A stretch of 6,323 bases of DNA, taken from an uncultured Gallionellaceae bacterium (GTDB lineage: Bacteria; Pseudomonadota; Gammaproteobacteria; Burkholderiales; Sulfuricellaceae). The notes under the pieces were generated by a model. The model worked only from the letters and a program-made list of their open reading frames with translations, was not told the origin of the DNA and did no database searches. Position 1 is the stretch's first letter. Each line of letters opens with the position of its first letter. Positions 5,388-6,323 of this stretch are shown one piece after another. Both the position numbers and the translations under genes were made by a program. The stretch is taken from NCBI GenBank assembly GCA_937873435.1, contig CALMWM010000436.1, forward strand, positions 1 to 6,323. The letters are read 5' to 3'.

Positions 5388-6323
5388 GTCCAACCGTCTC
5401 GCCAGCCAAACCAGCCCTTATCTGCAACAGCACGCCGACAATCCCGTTGATTGGTATCCCTGGGGCGAGGAGGCGTTCGCCACATCGCTACACCTGGACA
5501 AGCCGATATTGCTGTCGATCGGTTACTCCACCTGTCACTGGTGTCACGTGATGGCGCGCGAGTCGTTCGAAAATGCGGAAACGGCGGCGCTGATAAACCG
5601 CCATTTCGTCAGTGTCAAGGTCGACCGCGAGGAGCGCCCCGATCTCGACCAGATTTACCAAACCGCCCACGCCATGCTTACCGGGCGGCACGGCGGCTGG
5701 CCCCTGACGCTGTTCCTGGCGCCTGACCGCACGCCGTTTTTCGGCGGCACCTATTTCCCGCCCCAAGCCCGCTACGGCCTGCCCGGCTTCCGCGAACTGC
5801 TGCCGCAGGTAGCCGCATTTTTTCATGAACAGCGCGGTGAAATCCAGCGCCATAACCAGGAATTGCTCGCTGCACTGGCGAATTCCCAGCCGCGCGCGGC
5901 GGCGGAAACCGCACCCGACGACATCCCGATCCAAGCCGCGCGCACCCGGCTGGGACAGGTATTCGACGCCGCCCACGGCGGCTTTGGCAGCGCCCCGAAA
6001 TTTCCCAAGCCCGCCGACCTCGCCTTCCTGTTGCGCCGCTATGCCGCCGACAACGACCTTCAGGCTTTGGCAATGGTGCAATTCACCCTGCGCCGGATAT
6101 GCGAGGGGGGTATCCACGACCAACTCGGCGGCGGCTTTTACCGCTATAGCGTGGACGAACGCTGGGCGATTCCCCATTTCGAAAAAATGCTTTACGACAA
6201 CGCTCAGCTGCTGGCCGTACTGGCCGACACCTGGCAGGCAAGCGGCGAGATGTTGTTCCGCGAAACGGCTGAACGCACCGTGGCATGGCTGGAACAGGAG
6301 ATGCACGCGCCGGAGGGCGGCTA
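5386..6323 (+). CDS. DUF255/YyaL-family thioredoxin-domain protein, 3' end missing
   Basis: Member of the thioredoxin-domain family that includes bacterial YyaL and animal SPATA20; the biochemical role in bacteria is not established. The reading frame is open from the ATG at 5386 to the window end, giving 312 codons of a protein that is usually about 670-700 residues. Residues 1-165 form the thioredoxin-like DUF255 part: SPYLQQHADNPVDWYPWGEE (10-29), the motif CHWCHVM (50-56, a CxxC with Cys50 and Cys53), VDREERPDLDQIY (79-91) and GGWPLTLFLAPD (103-114). From about 185 the start of an alpha/alpha-barrel region resembling sugar epimerases appears, with GGFGSAPKFPKP (198-209) and GGIHDQLGGGFYRYS (241-255) followed by PHFEKMLYDNAQLL (263-276). 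No signal peptide is visible, so it is probably cytoplasmic. The start is set by the family-typical MSNRLASQTSPYL and by GGAG 7 nt upstream. In-frame ATGs at 5356 and 5359 would add 10 or 9 residues. The gene starts 50 bp after the ATPase stop. Confidence 0.96.
   Translation, partial: MSNRLASQTSPYLQQHADNPVDWYPWGEEAFATSLHLDKPILLSIGYSTCHWCHVMARESFENAETAALINRHFVSVKVDREERPDLDQIYQTAHAMLTGRHGGWPLTLFLAPDRTPFFGGTYFPPQARYGLPGFRELLPQVAAFFHEQRGEIQRHNQELLAALANSQPRAAAETAPDDIPIQAARTRLGQVFDAAHGGFGSAPKFPKPADLAFLLRRYAADNDLQALAMVQFTLRRICEGGIHDQLGGGFYRYSVDERWAIPHFEKMLYDNAQLLAVLADTWQASGEMLFRETAERTVAWLEQEMHAPEGG

Noticed and set aside
5488..6306. Open frame of 272 codons on minus near the window end
   Set aside because: It is opposite the DUF255 gene, whose plus frame has clear family motifs and runs off the window end.

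Overview
This is an ordinary, gene-dense chromosomal window of high GC content with five protein-coding genes and no mobile element, CRISPR array, tRNA or rRNA that I can see. The sequences of MetK, Lgt and IlvD, the lgt/ilvD divergent arrangement and the GC-rich codon use suggest a betaproteobacterium, possibly of the Nitrosomonadales type (Gallionella/Sulfuricella/Thiobacillus-like). The lineage is a judgement from memory of these families, not a search result.

Layout. Minus strand: metK (S-adenosylmethionine synthetase, 1-773, C-terminus cut off by the window start), preceded by lgt (prolipoprotein diacylglyceryl transferase, 860-1636). The two are separated by 86 bp that may hold the metK promoter. 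A 60-bp divergent intergenic region (1637-1696) separates lgt from the plus-strand genes and carries two overlapping, opposite-facing sigma-70-like promoter candidates. Plus strand: ilvD (dihydroxy-acid dehydratase, 1697-3541), then, 3 bp after its stop, a GspE/PilB-family secretion or pilus assembly ATPase (3545-5335). After a 50-bp gap comes the start of a DUF255/YyaL-family thioredoxin-like protein (5386 to window end, truncated).

How the genes relate. metK, lgt and ilvD are housekeeping functions: methyl-donor synthesis, lipoprotein lipidation and branched-chain amino acid synthesis. The ATPase has no secretin, pseudopilin or GspF/PilC partner beside it in this window, so it looks like an orphan assembly ATPase placed by its gene spacing in an operon with ilvD. 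No obvious pathway joins the five genes.

No gene-free stretch exceeds 90 bp. I do not see a new multi-gene system. The items most worth a second look are small and regulatory. One is an 11-bp perfect hairpin that buries the start codon, and part of the Shine-Dalgarno, of the DUF255 gene and overlaps a promoter-like sequence. Another is an 11-bp perfect inverted repeat just inside the ATPase gene. The third is the face-to-face lgt/ilvD promoter arrangement.
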